A stretch of DNA of 64,000 bases from Phaeospirillum sp. (GTDB taxonomy: Bacteria; Pseudomonadota; Alphaproteobacteria; Rhodospirillales; Magnetospirillaceae). This document shows positions 8,670 to 18,077 of this stretch, piece by piece. Position 1 is the first letter of the stretch. Each line of letters begins with the position of its first letter. The notes beneath the pieces were generated by a model. It was not told where the DNA came from and did no database searches. It saw only the letters and a list, made by a program, of their open reading frames with translations. The position numbers and the translations under genes are program-made. The DNA lies in assembly GCA_030651575.1 (NCBI GenBank), contig JAUSFB010000032.1:334001-398000 (forward strand), written 5' to 3'.

Positions 8670-8680
8670 TTGCATTGCAA
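8670..8680. promoter_or_regulatory. Perfect TTGCA-T-TGCAA palindrome in the ptb/pat divergent region
   Basis: The 11-base palindrome has five-base perfect arms and lies 36-46 bases upstream of the transacylase start, inside the 205-base region shared with the divergent acetyltransferase gene. The flanks are AT-rich (ATAT on both sides). TTGC-N3-GCAA resembles sites bound by the polyhydroxybutyrate regulator PhaR in some alphaproteobacteria; that link is inference only. Confidence 0.4.
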
Positions 8681-8839
8681 AATATACCCGCCATCCGGTC
8701 GGGGTACAATGACGGCTTGATGACCGGGGCATATCGCCGGTTATATCGCTTCCAGATATTGCGGCGCACAACAGGGAGGTCTACTGTCGCGGTGGGAGGC
8801 TCCTTCACGCTCCCCAACGGCCACTATCCGGGGATACCC

Positions 8840-11551
8840 ATGAGCACCCGCAATCTCAAAGCCCTGTTCCGCCCGCAATCGGTGGCCGTGATCGGCGCGT
8901 CGACCAAGCCAAAGAGCATCGGCGCGGTGGTGATGCGCAATCTGCTCAAGGCGGAGTTTGCCGGGCCGGTGATGCCCGTCACCCCGGAACATCCCTCGGT
9001 CGCCGGCGTCCTGGCCTATCCCGATGTCGCCTGCCTGCCGCAGGTGCCCGATCTGGCCCTGATCTGCACGCCGCAGGTGACCGCCATCCCCGGAATTCTT
9101 CGGACATTGGGCGAGAAGGGCACCAAGGCCGCCTGCATCATGACATCCGGGCTGCACCACGCCATGGCCGAGGACGGCAGTTCCATGCTCGATCAGGCGA
9201 TGGCGGTGGCCCGCGCCCACGACATGCGGGTGCTGGGGCCGAACAGCATGGGCATCCTGGTACCCAGTATCGGCCTGAACGCCAGCTATGCCCATGAGGG
9301 CGCCCTGCCCGGCAAATTGGCCTTCGTATCGCAGTCGGGGGCGCTGTGCACGGCGGTGCTCGACTGGGCGAGGCCCAAGGAAATCGGCTTCTCCCACTTC
9401 ATCCATCTGGGCGATACCGAGGGGGTGGATTTCGGCGATGTCCTCGACTACCTGGGCAGCGACCCCTCGACGCGGGCGATCCTGCTTTATATCGAGACCA
9501 TCCACGAACGCCGGAATTTCATGTCGGCCGCCCGCGCCGCCGCCCGCAACAAACCGGTACTGGCCATCAAGTCCGGCCGGTCGAAGGAAGGCGCCCGCGC
9601 CGCCGCCTCCCATACCGGGGCGCTGGCGGGGTCCGACCTGGTGTTCGACGCCGCCTTGCGCCGCGCCGGCATGCTGCGGGTGCGCGATATCGAGGAGATC
9701 TTCGGAGCGGTCGAGACCCTGGCCCGATCGAGACCGATGAAGGGCAAACGTCTGGCGGTCATCACCAATGGAGGCGGCCTTGGCGTCATCGCGGCGGACG
9801 ACCTGTCGGAGTTGGGCGGCGAACTGGCGAATCTGCCCGAGGACGTCATCGAAAAGCTGAACGCCTTTTTGCCGCCCAACTGGTCCCATGGCAATCCGGT
9901 GGATATCGTCGGCGACGCCACTGGCGAACGCTACGTCAAGGCGCTCAACATCCTGACCGAAAGCAAGGCGGTCGACGCCGTCTTGGTGATGCATGCGCCC
10001 ACCGCCATCTCCGACCCCTCGGAAGTGGCCGTCGCGCTGATCAAAAGCTGCAAGGAGCATCCCCGCGCCAATATCATGACCTGCTGGGTCGGCGCCGAGG
10101 CCGTCGCCCATGCGCGGCATATGTTCAGCGGCGCCGGCATCCCCTCCTACGACACGCCCCACGCCGCCATCCAGGCATTCACCCATCTGATGCAGTACCG
10201 CAAGAACCAGGAACTCCTGATGGAAGTTCCGGCTTCGGCGCCGACCGACTTCACGCCCGACACCAAGCGCGCCCGCTTCCTGATCGACGCCGCCCTGGCC
10301 AAGGGTGGCGGCACCTTGAATGAGCCCGAGGCCAAGGCCGTGCTGGAAGCCTATGGCATCCCCACGGTAGAGACTCATGTCGCGGCCACCCCGGCCATGG
10401 CCGGCCGTATCGCCATGGCCATGAAGGAGGCGGTCGCCCTCAAGATTCTGTCTCCCGATATCAGCCATAAATCCGATGTGGGCGGCGTCATGCTGAACCT
10501 GCAAGGCGCCTTCGAAGTGGAAAAAGCCGCCTACAACATGCTGGAACGGGTCGAGGCGCTCTATCCCGGAGCCAAAATCGATGGTTTTACGGTTCAGACC
10601 ATGGCGCGCCGCCCCGGCGCCCTGGAACTGATCGTCGGCGTCGCCACCGACCCGGTGTTCGGCCCGGTCATCATGTTCGGCCAAGGCGGCGTCGCGGTCG
10701 AGATCATCGCCGACCGCGCCATCGGCCTGCCTCCCCTCAACATGAATCTGGCGTCGGAAGTCATATCGCGCACCCGTGTTTCCCGACTGCTCGAAGGCTA
10801 TCGCGGACGCCCGCCGATCAACCGCCAAGCGGTCGAGTTGACCCTGGTTCAGCTGTCGCAACTGGTGATCGACTTCCCCGAAATCGTCGAGTTGGACATC
10901 AACCCGCTCTTCGCCGATCCCGAAGGCGTGCTGGTGCTGGACGCCCGCATGAGCGTCTCCACCGCCCGCCAGGGCGCCGAACCCCTCGCCATCCGCCCCT
11001 ATCCCAAGGAGCTGGAGGAGATGTTCACCATGACCGACGGGCGCAAGACGTTGCTGCGTCCGATCCGCCCCGAGGATGAACCCAACCACCATGTCTTTCT
11101 GTCCAAGCTGACCCCCGAAGACATCCGCTTCCGCTTCTTCGGTCTGGTGCATGAACTGCCGCATTCCGAAATGGCCCGCCTGACCCAGATCGACTATGAC
11201 CGCGAGATGGCGTTCGTCGGCGAACTCGACGGACCCGACGGAAAAGAAACGCTCGGCGTCGTCCGCACCGTCACCGATCCCGACAACGAAAAAGCCGAGT
11301 TCGCCATCGTCGTGCGCTCGGACCTCAAGGGCTCCGGCCTGGGCAAGCGTTTGCTGGTCAAGATGATCGACTATTGCCGCTCACGCGGGACCAGGGCCAT
11401 CGCCGGTCAGGTCCTCAGGGATAATCCCCGCATGTTGACCTTCGTCCAGCATCTGGGGTTCATCCCGACCCGCACCATCGACGGCGATATTGTCGAAGTC
11501 GAACTGGACCTGCACAAGGAACCACCGATAGGCCCCGACCCGAATCCATAA
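8840..11551 (+). CDS. Pat-type protein lysine acetyltransferase (NDP-forming acyl-CoA synthetase-like + GNAT)
   Basis: This 903-residue protein has the order CoA-binding Rossmann domain (about 8-110, 'SVAVIGAS'), succinyl-CoA-ligase-like domains (about 140-440, with 'SHTGALAGSD'), an ATP-grasp domain (about 480-700, 'VALKILSPDISHKSDVGGV') and a C-terminal GNAT acetyltransferase (about 735-890, 'LLRPIRPEDE' and 'LKGSGLGKRLLVKM'). This is the architecture of Salmonella Pat/E. coli PatZ, which acetylates acetyl-CoA synthetase and other enzymes. The frame is open 111 codons further upstream, but the ATG at 8840 begins the conserved domain and has GGGGA before it. It is divergent from ptb-ackA, so the genes that set and sense acetyl-CoA and acetyl-phosphate are paired. 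Confidence 0.9.
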   Translation: MSTRNLKALFRPQSVAVIGASTKPKSIGAVVMRNLLKAEFAGPVMPVTPEHPSVAGVLAYPDVACLPQVPDLALICTPQVTAIPGILRTLGEKGTKAACIMTSGLHHAMAEDGSSMLDQAMAVARAHDMRVLGPNSMGILVPSIGLNASYAHEGALPGKLAFVSQSGALCTAVLDWARPKEIGFSHFIHLGDTEGVDFGDVLDYLGSDPSTRAILLYIETIHERRNFMSAARAAARNKPVLAIKSGRSKEGARAAASHTGALAGSDLVFDAALRRAGMLRVRDIEEIFGAVETLARSRPMKGKRLAVITNGGGLGVIAADDLSELGGELANLPEDVIEKLNAFLPPNWSHGNPVDIVGDATGERYVKALNILTESKAVDAVLVMHAPTAISDPSEVAVALIKSCKEHPRANIMTCWVGAEAVAHARHMFSGAGIPSYDTPHAAIQAFTHLMQYRKNQELLMEVPASAPTDFTPDTKRARFLIDAALAKGGGTLNEPEAKAVLEAYGIPTVETHVAATPAMAGRIAMAMKEAVALKILSPDISHKSDVGGVMLNLQGAFEVEKAAYNMLERVEALYPGAKIDGFTVQTMARRPGALELIVGVATDPVFGPVIMFGQGGVAVEIIADRAIGLPPLNMNLASEVISRTRVSRLLEGYRGRPPINRQAVELTLVQLSQLVIDFPEIVELDINPLFADPEGVLVLDARMSVSTARQGAEPLAIRPYPKELEEMFTMTDGRKTLLRPIRPEDEPNHHVFLSKLTPEDIRFRFFGLVHELPHSEMARLTQIDYDREMAFVGELDGPDGKETLGVVRTVTDPDNEKAEFAIVVRSDLKGSGLGKRLLVKMIDYCRSRGTRAIAGQVLRDNPRMLTFVQHLGFIPTRTIDGDIVEVELDLHKEPPIGPDPNP

Positions 11552-11609
11552 TTACTATTTCCGTAGGTGTTGCCCACAGCCTCGACTTGCCCCAAGATGG
11601 CGCAGTGTG

Positions 11610-11625
11610 ATTGCTGATCGGCAAT
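11610..11625. promoter_or_regulatory. Near-palindrome upstream of motA
   Basis: ATTGC and GCAAT arms (11610-11614 and 11621-11625) flank TGATCG, giving a 16-base sequence with one mismatched pair, 31 bases before the motA start codon. Its position suits an operator or activator site. No factor can be named. Confidence 0.3.
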
Positions 11626-11656
11626 TACGTCGTAGGCCAGTAAGGACCGGGCTGAA

Positions 11657-12454
11657 ATGTCACTGCCAACCATTATTGGATTCTCGCTCAGCCTGCTGCT
11701 GCTTATCGGCTCTGTTCTCGAACTCACGACCAATTTCAAGATATTCCTTCATCTCAGCGGCATTCTCATGGTGATCGGCGGCACCCTGGCCGCGACCCTG
11801 GTGGCGTTCGAGGCCCGTTACGTCAAAATGGCCCTCGGCATGCTGAAGTCGGTCTTTTCATCGCCCAAGATGACCCGCGGCATGCTAACCAACGAGGTCG
11901 CCCGCGTCGTCCGCTGGGCCTATATGGTGCAAAAAAGCGGTGTGCCGGCTCTGGAAGCCGATGCCAAAAGCATCAAGGGGCAGGACGCCTTCCTGGGATT
12001 CGGCGTCAATCTGGTCGTCTCCGGCTATTCCGGGGCCGAGGTCCGCCAGATGCTGGAGAACCAGATCGAGACGACATTCCAGCGCCACACCGTCCCCGTC
12101 GAGATTCTTAAATACATGGCCAGCAACGCCCCGGCCTTTGGCATGATCGCCACCCTGATCGGCTTGGTGGTGATGCTCGATTCCATGGGAACCGATCCCT
12201 CCAAGCTTGGCGCCGGCATGGCGGTCGGCCTGCTCGGCACCCTTTACGGCGTGCTGTTCGCCCGCCTTGTCATCATGCCCACCGCCGAAAAGGTGCATCA
12301 GCGGGAATCCATCGTCCGCTTCCGCAATCTCCTGGTGACCGAGGGGCTGGCCCTGCTGGCGGATCGTCGCAACCCCCGCTTTATCCAAGACGCCATGAAC
12401 AGCTTCCTCGACCCCGGCATTCACTTCGACATCGACAAGGCCCAAAAGAAGTAG
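11657..12454 (+). CDS. motA: Flagellar motor stator protein MotA/PomA
   Basis: MotA forms the ion-conducting stator with MotB and couples ion flow to flagellar rotation. The 265-residue protein has two N-terminal membrane segments (about 4-22 and 30-50), a large cytoplasmic loop and two C-terminal segments with the conserved 'ASNAPAFGMIATLIGLVVML' region. The cytoplasmic tail carries 'HQRESIVRFRNLL'. The short first loop makes it closer to PomA-type stators than to E. coli MotA, so the coupling ion (H+ or Na+) cannot be assigned with certainty. AAGGA precedes the ATG by ten bases, and motB follows after 12 bases. Confidence 0.93.
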   Translation: MSLPTIIGFSLSLLLLIGSVLELTTNFKIFLHLSGILMVIGGTLAATLVAFEARYVKMALGMLKSVFSSPKMTRGMLTNEVARVVRWAYMVQKSGVPALEADAKSIKGQDAFLGFGVNLVVSGYSGAEVRQMLENQIETTFQRHTVPVEILKYMASNAPAFGMIATLIGLVVMLDSMGTDPSKLGAGMAVGLLGTLYGVLFARLVIMPTAEKVHQRESIVRFRNLLVTEGLALLADRRNPRFIQDAMNSFLDPGIHFDIDKAQKK

Positions 12455-12466
12455 GAGGCCCGCAGC

Positions 12467-13123
12467 ATGAGCAAATTCGCCAAGCATAATAAGGAGGCGG
12501 CCGAAGACTGGCTGTTGTCCTATGCCGATATGATCACCTTGCTGATGGCGTTCTTCATCGTGCTGGTCTCCATGTCCAAGATCGACCCCAACAAATACGA
12601 GGAAGTCCAGGCCGGCATGGCCAAGGATGTGGGAAACCGCGAGGTCACCAAGCCGCTTCAGGACATGAAGAGCGAATTGCTGGGCGAAGTTGCCGGCGCC
12701 GGAGTCGAAGACAGCGTCGATGTCGGCAAGGATGACCGCGGCATCGTGCTCAATCTGGCCAGCGGCGCCATGTTCAAGCCGGGATCGGCCGATATCCGCC
12801 CCGAGATCCTGCCGCTGATAAAGGAAATCACCGGAACCCTCAACCAGAAACGCTTCGAGAATTACCAGATCGAAATCCAGGGCCATACCGACGACACGCC
12901 GGTCCGGACCCAGCAGTTCCCGACCAATTGGGATTTATCCGCCGCCCGCGCCCTTTCGACCCTCAAACTGCTCGGTGATCTTGGCATCAGTCAGGCGCGC
13001 ATGAAGATCGCCGCGATGGCCGACACGGCCCCCCGCGTGCCCAACCGCAGCGATTCAGGCAAGCCCTATCCCGAGAACCAGGCAATCAATCGTCGGGTTG
13101 AGATCCATATCTATCCGAGGTAA
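12467..13123 (+). CDS. motB: Flagellar motor stator protein MotB (short form)
   Basis: The 218-residue protein has one N-terminal membrane segment preceded by 'WLLSYADMITLLMAFF'; Asp21 corresponds to the proton-accepting aspartate of E. coli MotB. A short linker leads to an OmpA-like peptidoglycan-binding domain (about 105-215) with 'EIQGHTDDTPV' and 'NWDLSAARA'. It is roughly 90 residues shorter than E. coli MotB, mainly through a compact N-terminus and a short periplasmic linker. It anchors the MotA stator to the cell wall. The ribosome-binding site AGGAGGCC lies just before the ATG. Confidence 0.93.
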   Translation: MSKFAKHNKEAAEDWLLSYADMITLLMAFFIVLVSMSKIDPNKYEEVQAGMAKDVGNREVTKPLQDMKSELLGEVAGAGVEDSVDVGKDDRGIVLNLASGAMFKPGSADIRPEILPLIKEITGTLNQKRFENYQIEIQGHTDDTPVRTQQFPTNWDLSAARALSTLKLLGDLGISQARMKIAAMADTAPRVPNRSDSGKPYPENQAINRRVEIHIYPR

Positions 13124-13126
13124 TTT

Positions 13127-13954
13127 TCAGGCCAACACCACTTCCATGCCGTCGCGGGCCGCCATGGCCCCGTCCCAAGTCCTGACCGCCTCGGCCTCGA
13201 TCTCCGCCATGATGTCATCGGTGTGTTCGGGATCGTGGTGGAAAATCGCCAGACGCTTGACACCATTGGCCTGCGCCAGCCTCACTGCCTCCTGCCATGT
13301 GGAGTGCCCCCAACCGATCTTGGTCGGAAACTCGGCATCGGTATAGGTGCAGTCATAGATCATCAGATCGACCCCGCTGATCAGCGCCGCCACATTGGCG
13401 TCGGGCTGGCCGGGGTGATGCTCGGTATCGGTGATATAGGCGACGGAGATGCCGCCATACTCGATCCGATAACCGCAGGCGCCATTGGGATGGCGCAACG
13501 GGCCGGTGCGGACGGTCACTCCCGCGAAAGGAGTAAAGATGGTTCCGACATCGAAATCCTCGTAGGATGAAATGCCCTGCATGGCCGCCAGCGGAACCGG
13601 GAAGTTCGGCGTTTCCATCTGGTGATTCAGCACATGCTGGATTCCCTTGGGACACCCCTCCAGCCTCGCCCCATGGATGTGGAGCTTGAAGGCCGGATTA
13701 AAGGCCGGCGCGAAGAACGGAAAACCGTTGATGTGATCCCAATGGGCGTGGGTAAAGAACAGATGGGATTCCATGACCCCATTGCGGATAAGATCGCGAC
13801 CGAGCGAACGAATGCCGGTTCCCGCATCGAAGATCACGACCCCGGCATCGGTTGTTATGGCGATACAACTGGTGTTGCCGCCATAAACCACATGATCGGG
13901 CGAAGGACAGGCGATGCTCCCGCGCACCCCCCAAAACTTCACCGTGTACCGCAT
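13127..13954 (-). CDS. MBL-fold metallo-hydrolase
   Basis: This 275-residue cytoplasmic protein begins 'MRYTVKFWGVRGSIACP', typical of the RNase Z/PhnP-like branch of metallo-beta-lactamase hydrolases. The HxHxDH metal motif is present in 'FTHAHWDHINGF', with later ligands in 'YITDTEHHPG' (Asp) and 'AIFHHDPEH' (His). Members act as phosphodiesterases or as parts of signalling systems; the substrate is unknown. An upstream in-frame start at 14014 exists, but ATG 13954 begins the conserved strand and has GGAG nine bases before it. It converges on motB with three bases between stops. Confidence 0.85.
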   Translation of the reverse strand: MRYTVKFWGVRGSIACPSPDHVVYGGNTSCIAITTDAGVVIFDAGTGIRSLGRDLIRNGVMESHLFFTHAHWDHINGFPFFAPAFNPAFKLHIHGARLEGCPKGIQHVLNHQMETPNFPVPLAAMQGISSYEDFDVGTIFTPFAGVTVRTGPLRHPNGACGYRIEYGGISVAYITDTEHHPGQPDANVAALISGVDLMIYDCTYTDAEFPTKIGWGHSTWQEAVRLAQANGVKRLAIFHHDPEHTDDIMAEIEAEAVRTWDGAMAARDGMEVVLA

Positions 13955-14059
13955 CAATTCACGCTCCGTATAACCGTCGCCGACTAGGTTATCCCTATCT
14001 CGGCAAACTCCCATATGTATTTGGTCACACTAACGCAAAAAAATAAGTGAAAACCCGGA

Positions 14060-14782
14060 TCAAATTGTAACGAAGGCTCCAAGTTGGATACCGGCAAGCC
14101 TGTCCGCCCGCCCTCCATTGACCGCAACCTCCACCAGCCCGCTGGAATTCTCGTACCAGAATGCCGCTCCCGCCGCGACATCACGGAACGTCCGGGCACG
14201 ACACAGTCGCTGACCACCGACCGAAATCCAATCACCAGGAACTGCCGCCGCACGAAGCCCGGTCCAGGCGTTGCCGTAATGATCGAAATAAATCACCGCC
14301 GGAAGGTCATCCGGCCAATCGGTCCGACGCGGTGGCGAAATTGGGCGCAACCCGATCAGATCCAACGCCTGACCGCCGGCCAGCCGAGCCGCCACCGGCG
14401 CAAACAGGTCTCGCCCGTGAAAGGTGGAGGACAAGCGCGACGGACGCCAGACGATCTCCCACACCTCCACCAGCCCGCCCCGTCGGATCAGCGGCTCGAA
14501 CAGCCCGTTATCGGGGCCGACCAGCCAGCGCCCATCCACCCGGAGGACCAGGGGCCGCCGGTCACCGCCGACACCGGGGTCGACGACGCCGAGAATCACC
14601 GCTCCCTCCGGCACTTCCGCCGCCAAGGCCGCCAGCAGGTAGGCCGAGGCGCGGGGATCGCAGTCAGGGGCGTTCGTCAGCAGGTTGACCACCGGCAACG
14701 ATGGAGCGATCCGCCGGATCGCCACTTCCATCTGCCCCAGATAGGGACCGTCGGCGCCAAAATCGGTGAACGTCACGATCAT
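14060..14782 (-). CDS. SAM hydroxide adenosyltransferase family protein (DUF62)
   Basis: This 240-residue protein matches the S-adenosyl-L-methionine hydrolase (adenosine-forming) family related to fluorinases. It has 'MIVTFTDFGADGPYLGQM', 'ILGVVDPGVGG', 'VGPDNGLFEPL', 'HGRDLFAPVAARL' and, in the C-terminal domain, 'VIYFDHYGNAWTG'. Family members split SAM to adenosine and methionine using water; their physiological role is unclear. The start at 14782 fits the family N-terminus and has CCCGGAG upstream; the longer frame to 14905 would run into nnrS. The start codon lies 31 bases after the nnrS stop, suggesting co-transcription. Confidence 0.87.
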   Translation of the reverse strand: MIVTFTDFGADGPYLGQMEVAIRRIAPSLPVVNLLTNAPDCDPRASAYLLAALAAEVPEGAVILGVVDPGVGGDRRPLVLRVDGRWLVGPDNGLFEPLIRRGGLVEVWEIVWRPSRLSSTFHGRDLFAPVAARLAGGQALDLIGLRPISPPRRTDWPDDLPAVIYFDHYGNAWTGLRAAAVPGDWISVGGQRLCRARTFRDVAAGAAFWYENSSGLVEVAVNGGRADRLAGIQLGAFVTI

Positions 14783-14813
14783 TGGCGCCAACTCCGGGAC
14801 ATTGATTACGCAA

Positions 14814-16025
14814 TCATCCCGGACGGCCATCGGCGCGCGGCTGGGTGGTGACGGGGAAATAAACCACCACATAGACCAGCCACCCCGCCGTCCAAGCCAA
14901 CCCACCGGCCAGAGTCATGGGGATCATGGCGCCGGGAAGCACGGGAGCCGCCACCCGCAAGATCGTTCCCACCGAGACCAGGATATAGGCCACGACCGTT
15001 GCCGGAGCCAACTCCAGCGGACGTCCGGAATGGCCCAGGGCCGCCCGGCTCATCACACCGATCACCATGGTTCCGACCGAACCGGCGGTCAAGGCGTGAA
15101 CCGCCGCCGAGGCCGGCAAGCCGTCGATGAAGGCGGACAGTCCCAACAGGGCGAAGCCCAGCACCATCCAGCCATAGCCCACATGCAATACCGCCAGAAT
15201 TGGATTGCCCATGGTCTTCAACCCGTGCCAACCCGACAGACGATAAAAATGGATCACCGCCGCGACCAGAGCCAGCACACCCGCCAGGGGTGTGGACGGC
15301 AGCATCAATTGCGCCAGCGCCGCCAGGACCAGACTCCCCGCCGCGCCGCCCTTCTCGATCCAGCCGACCGGGGTCATCTCCACCGGACGACCCTGCATCC
15401 GCAGCCAGTTCTGAGTGAAGGAGGGAACGATGCGCCCCCCGACGATGACGATCATCAGCAGGACCACGAAGATCCCGAGATAGACCCCTTTAAGCCCGGT
15501 GGGGCTCCCGGTCAGGGCTTCCAGATGAACGCACAGATCGGCCAGCCACAATACCCCGAGAATGGGCAGAAAGGCGATATTGCGCCACTTCTTGGCCTCG
15601 ATCAGCGGCTTGGCCAACAACACCGCCAATAGCGGCAGGTAACCGAGATCGGCCACCGCCACCACGGCGGGCGGAAGAATGCCGGCCAAACCCGTAGCGA
15701 TCCGACCGGCCAGCCACAGCCCGAACAGCACGGCCAGCGGACGGCCCGAAACATGGTGGGAATTGGTCCAACTGGGGACCGCCGTCAGCAAAAAGCCGCC
15801 GATAGCGGCGCTGGCAAAGCCGAACACCATGGAATGGGCATGCCAGACCACCGGATTCCAGTTCGTTCCGACCTCCAGGAGACCAAAGAAGGTCAGCAGC
15901 CAGACCGGCAGCATGACCACCGCCTGAATCGCCGAAAACAAAAAGAACGGACGGAATCCGGCGGCGAAGAAGACCGGCCCCTGAGCCCCTTTGTAAACGG
16001 GCTCTTGTAGATTGATGGTGGCCAT
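14814..16025 (-). CDS. nnrS: NnrS family membrane protein
   Basis: This 403-residue integral membrane protein has about 12 hydrophobic segments. The family signature is seen at the start ('FFAAGFRPFFLFSA'), followed by 'WHAHSMVFGFASAAIGGFLLTAVPSW' regions rich in His, and a later 'HALTAGSVGTMVIGVMSRAALGH'. NnrS binds heme and copper and protects cells during nitric oxide stress in denitrifiers. A TTGA-N6-TCAA site lies upstream (16085-16098), as expected for control by an NNR/DNR/FNR-type regulator. Confidence 0.92.
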   Translation of the reverse strand: MATINLQEPVYKGAQGPVFFAAGFRPFFLFSAIQAVVMLPVWLLTFFGLLEVGTNWNPVVWHAHSMVFGFASAAIGGFLLTAVPSWTNSHHVSGRPLAVLFGLWLAGRIATGLAGILPPAVVAVADLGYLPLLAVLLAKPLIEAKKWRNIAFLPILGVLWLADLCVHLEALTGSPTGLKGVYLGIFVVLLMIVIVGGRIVPSFTQNWLRMQGRPVEMTPVGWIEKGGAAGSLVLAALAQLMLPSTPLAGVLALVAAVIHFYRLSGWHGLKTMGNPILAVLHVGYGWMVLGFALLGLSAFIDGLPASAAVHALTAGSVGTMVIGVMSRAALGHSGRPLELAPATVVAYILVSVGTILRVAAPVLPGAMIPMTLAGGLAWTAGWLVYVVVYFPVTTQPRADGRPG

Positions 16026-16084
16026 GGCTCACATACCTCACGTCAAAGACCGCCAGACCATGCGCGTTCGACTCGACCGCTACC

Positions 16085-16098
16085 TTGAGGGCCGTCAA
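16085..16098. promoter_or_regulatory. FNR/NNR-type site upstream of nnrS
   Basis: TTGA (16085-16088) and TCAA (16095-16098) are separated by six bases, matching the core of Crp/Fnr-family sites (FNR, NNR, DNR). The centre is about 66 bases upstream of the nnrS start codon, which would put it near -41.5 if transcription begins around 16050. It lies between the nnrS start and the stop of the adjacent chemoreceptor gene. Confidence 0.5.
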
Positions 16099-16113
16099 GC
16101 CGAACGGTTCTTG

Positions 16114-17802
16114 TCACATGGCCCGGATTTCGCCAAGGAACTGGTCGACGTCACCGCGCAGGATATCGGACTGACGCGCCAGCCCATCGGCGGCCTCCAG
16201 CATCTGGCGCGCGGCGGCGCCGGCTTCCTGGGTCGTCCGGTTCACCGAAGCGATGTGACTGGACACGCTCTGCGCCCCGGTGGCGGCGTCGTGAACATTT
16301 CGCGCGATTTCCTGGGTTGCCGCCCCCTGCTGGTCCACGGCGGCGGCAATGGACGAAGCGATTTCGTCCATGCGGCCAATCGTGAGTCCGATTTCCTCGA
16401 TGGCGCCCACCGCGTCCGAAGTGGTGGACTGGATCGAGGCGATCTGGCTGGCGATCTCGTCGGTCGCCTTGGCGGTCTGGCTGGCGAGATGCTTGACCTC
16501 GTTGGCGACCACCGCGAAGCCTTTGCCCATCTCCCCGGCCCGCGCCGCCTCGATAGTGGCGTTGAGCGCCAGCAGATTGGTCTGCCCGGCGATGTCGTTG
16601 ATAAGGCTGACTACTTCTCCGATCCGATCGGCGGCGTTGGACAGGCCCCGAACCACCGCATCGGTTCGCTGCGCGGTTTCAACCGCCGATTTGGCGATGG
16701 TGGTGCTTTGCCTCACCTGCGATGAAATCTCGCGGATCGAAGCGCTGAGTTTTTCGGCGGCGGCGGCGACGGTCTCCACATTGGCGCTGGTCTGCTGCGC
16801 GGTCGCGGCAACCGCCTGAGCCTCGTGAGACGCGCTGTCGATAGATGAAGTCATGGTGGTCGCGGTGGATCGCACTTTCCCAGCGGACTGGCTGACCGTC
16901 ACCACGGCGGCCTTGACGCCCCGCTCCAAGTCGCCGGCCAGTCCTTCCAGAGTGGCGTGACGCTCGGCCTCGGCCCGACGACGGGTGTCGGCCCGCTCCT
17001 CGGACATCCGCACGACTTCCAGCGAATGCTGTCGAAAGACCTCCGCCGCCGAAATCAGATCGCCGATCTCGTCGCGTCGGCCGGCGCCCGAGAACACCAC
17101 CGCCGTATCGCCGTCAGCCAACTGGCGAATGCCGCCGGAAACCAGGGCCACGCCTTTGACGATGTTGTTGCCGATCCACCACGACACCAGCAGCACAAGC
17201 AACAGCACCCCGGCCAGAACCCCGCTGAGGGAAATGAGCTTGGCCTGAAACGCGGCGTCCACATCGTCAAGATAGATGCCGGAACCGACCAACCAGCCCC
17301 ATTCCTCCACCCCCTTGACGTAGGACAGCTTGGCGACCGGATTGTCAAAGCCGGGCTTGGGCCACAGATAATTGACGAACCCCGCCTTGTCCTTGGTCAC
17401 GACCGAGATCATCTCGGCAAAGAAGTTCTTGCCGGCGGGATCGGCCAGCCCCATCAGATCCTTGCCGATCATGTCAGGGCGCATGGGGTGAACCACCATC
17501 TTCCCCGCCATGCTGTTGATCCAAAAATACTCGGTGCCGCCATAGCGAAGATCCTTGATGGCGGCAATGGCGGCGGCCTGCGCCGCCTCGGTCGTCTGGC
17601 GTCCGGCCTGACTTTCCTTGATGAAGTGCGTAATGACACTATGGGCGGTCTCGACGACATGCTGAGTCTTGAAACGCCGGGTCTCAAGCAGTTCCTGCTT
17701 CAGATTCCCGATATTCACGATGATGATCAGGCTCATGCCGACCAACGACACGGCAACAATCAGGAGAATTTTGGCACTGAAACGCCAATTATTAATAAAC
17801 AT
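16114..17802 (-). CDS. Methyl-accepting chemotaxis protein with single Cache sensor
   Basis: This 562-residue transmembrane chemoreceptor has a first membrane helix at about residues 8-28 and a periplasmic sCache_2-type domain (about 40-180) with '[21 protein letters not shown]', '[11 protein letters not shown]' and '[20 protein letters not shown]'. A second helix (about 185-205), a HAMP region and the signalling domain with '[20 protein letters not shown]' and '[15 protein letters not shown]' follow. Cache domains of this type bind small carboxylates and similar ligands; the ligand here is unknown. A TTG ten codons upstream (17832, preceded by GGGGGG) is an alternative start. No CheB/CheR-binding pentapeptide is seen at the C-terminus. 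Confidence 0.92.
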   Translation of the reverse strand: MFINNWRFSAKILLIVAVSLVGMSLIIIVNIGNLKQELLETRRFKTQHVVETAHSVITHFIKESQAGRQTTEAAQAAAIAAIKDLRYGGTEYFWINSMAGKMVVHPMRPDMIGKDLMGLADPAGKNFFAEMISVVTKDKAGFVNYLWPKPGFDNPVAKLSYVKGVEEWGWLVGSGIYLDDVDAAFQAKLISLSGVLAGVLLLVLLVSWWIGNNIVKGVALVSGGIRQLADGDTAVVFSGAGRRDEIGDLISAAEVFRQHSLEVVRMSEERADTRRRAEAERHATLEGLAGDLERGVKAAVVTVSQSAGKVRSTATTMTSSIDSASHEAQAVAATAQQTSANVETVAAAAEKLSASIREISSQVRQSTTIAKSAVETAQRTDAVVRGLSNAADRIGEVVSLINDIAGQTNLLALNATIEAARAGEMGKGFAVVANEVKHLASQTAKATDEIASQIASIQSTTSDAVGAIEEIGLTIGRMDEIASSIAAAVDQQGAATQEIARNVHDAATGAQSVSSHIASVNRTTQEAGAAARQMLEAADGLARQSDILRGDVDQFLGEIRAM

Positions 17803-18025
17803 CTTAAGCTGAAACCCCGGCTGTCGAGACAAGCGCCCCCCAACGCCAATGCGCCTTTTAGAACGTTTGCATTAGACCCGTCAATACTCCCGTTCATAGG
17901 TAAAGTCCCGGAGCCCCGGCCACGCATTGCTACTCATATAAACAGTATATCTATACAACAAAACGCTCTGTCCTCTATATACGCGGAGGCTCGGGGTACC
18001 CAAAGACATTACCGGCGCAAAATAA

Positions 18026-18053
18026 TCGGGGCCGCCCTTTCGAGCGGCCCCGA
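18026..18053 (-). terminator. Hairpin terminator after gltD
   Basis: A ten-base stem (TCGGGGCCGC/GCGGCCCCGA) with an eight-base loop sits 25 bases past the gltD stop. On the minus strand it is followed by GATTATTTT, a modest T-rich tract. Confidence 0.7.
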
Positions 18054-18077
18054 TCCATCAACCTGGCGGTTGCGGGG

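Noticed and set aside
8741-11164. An 807-codon open frame on the minus strand opposite the acetyltransferase gene
   Set aside because: Same explanation: antisense shadow with biased composition and no recognisable domain.
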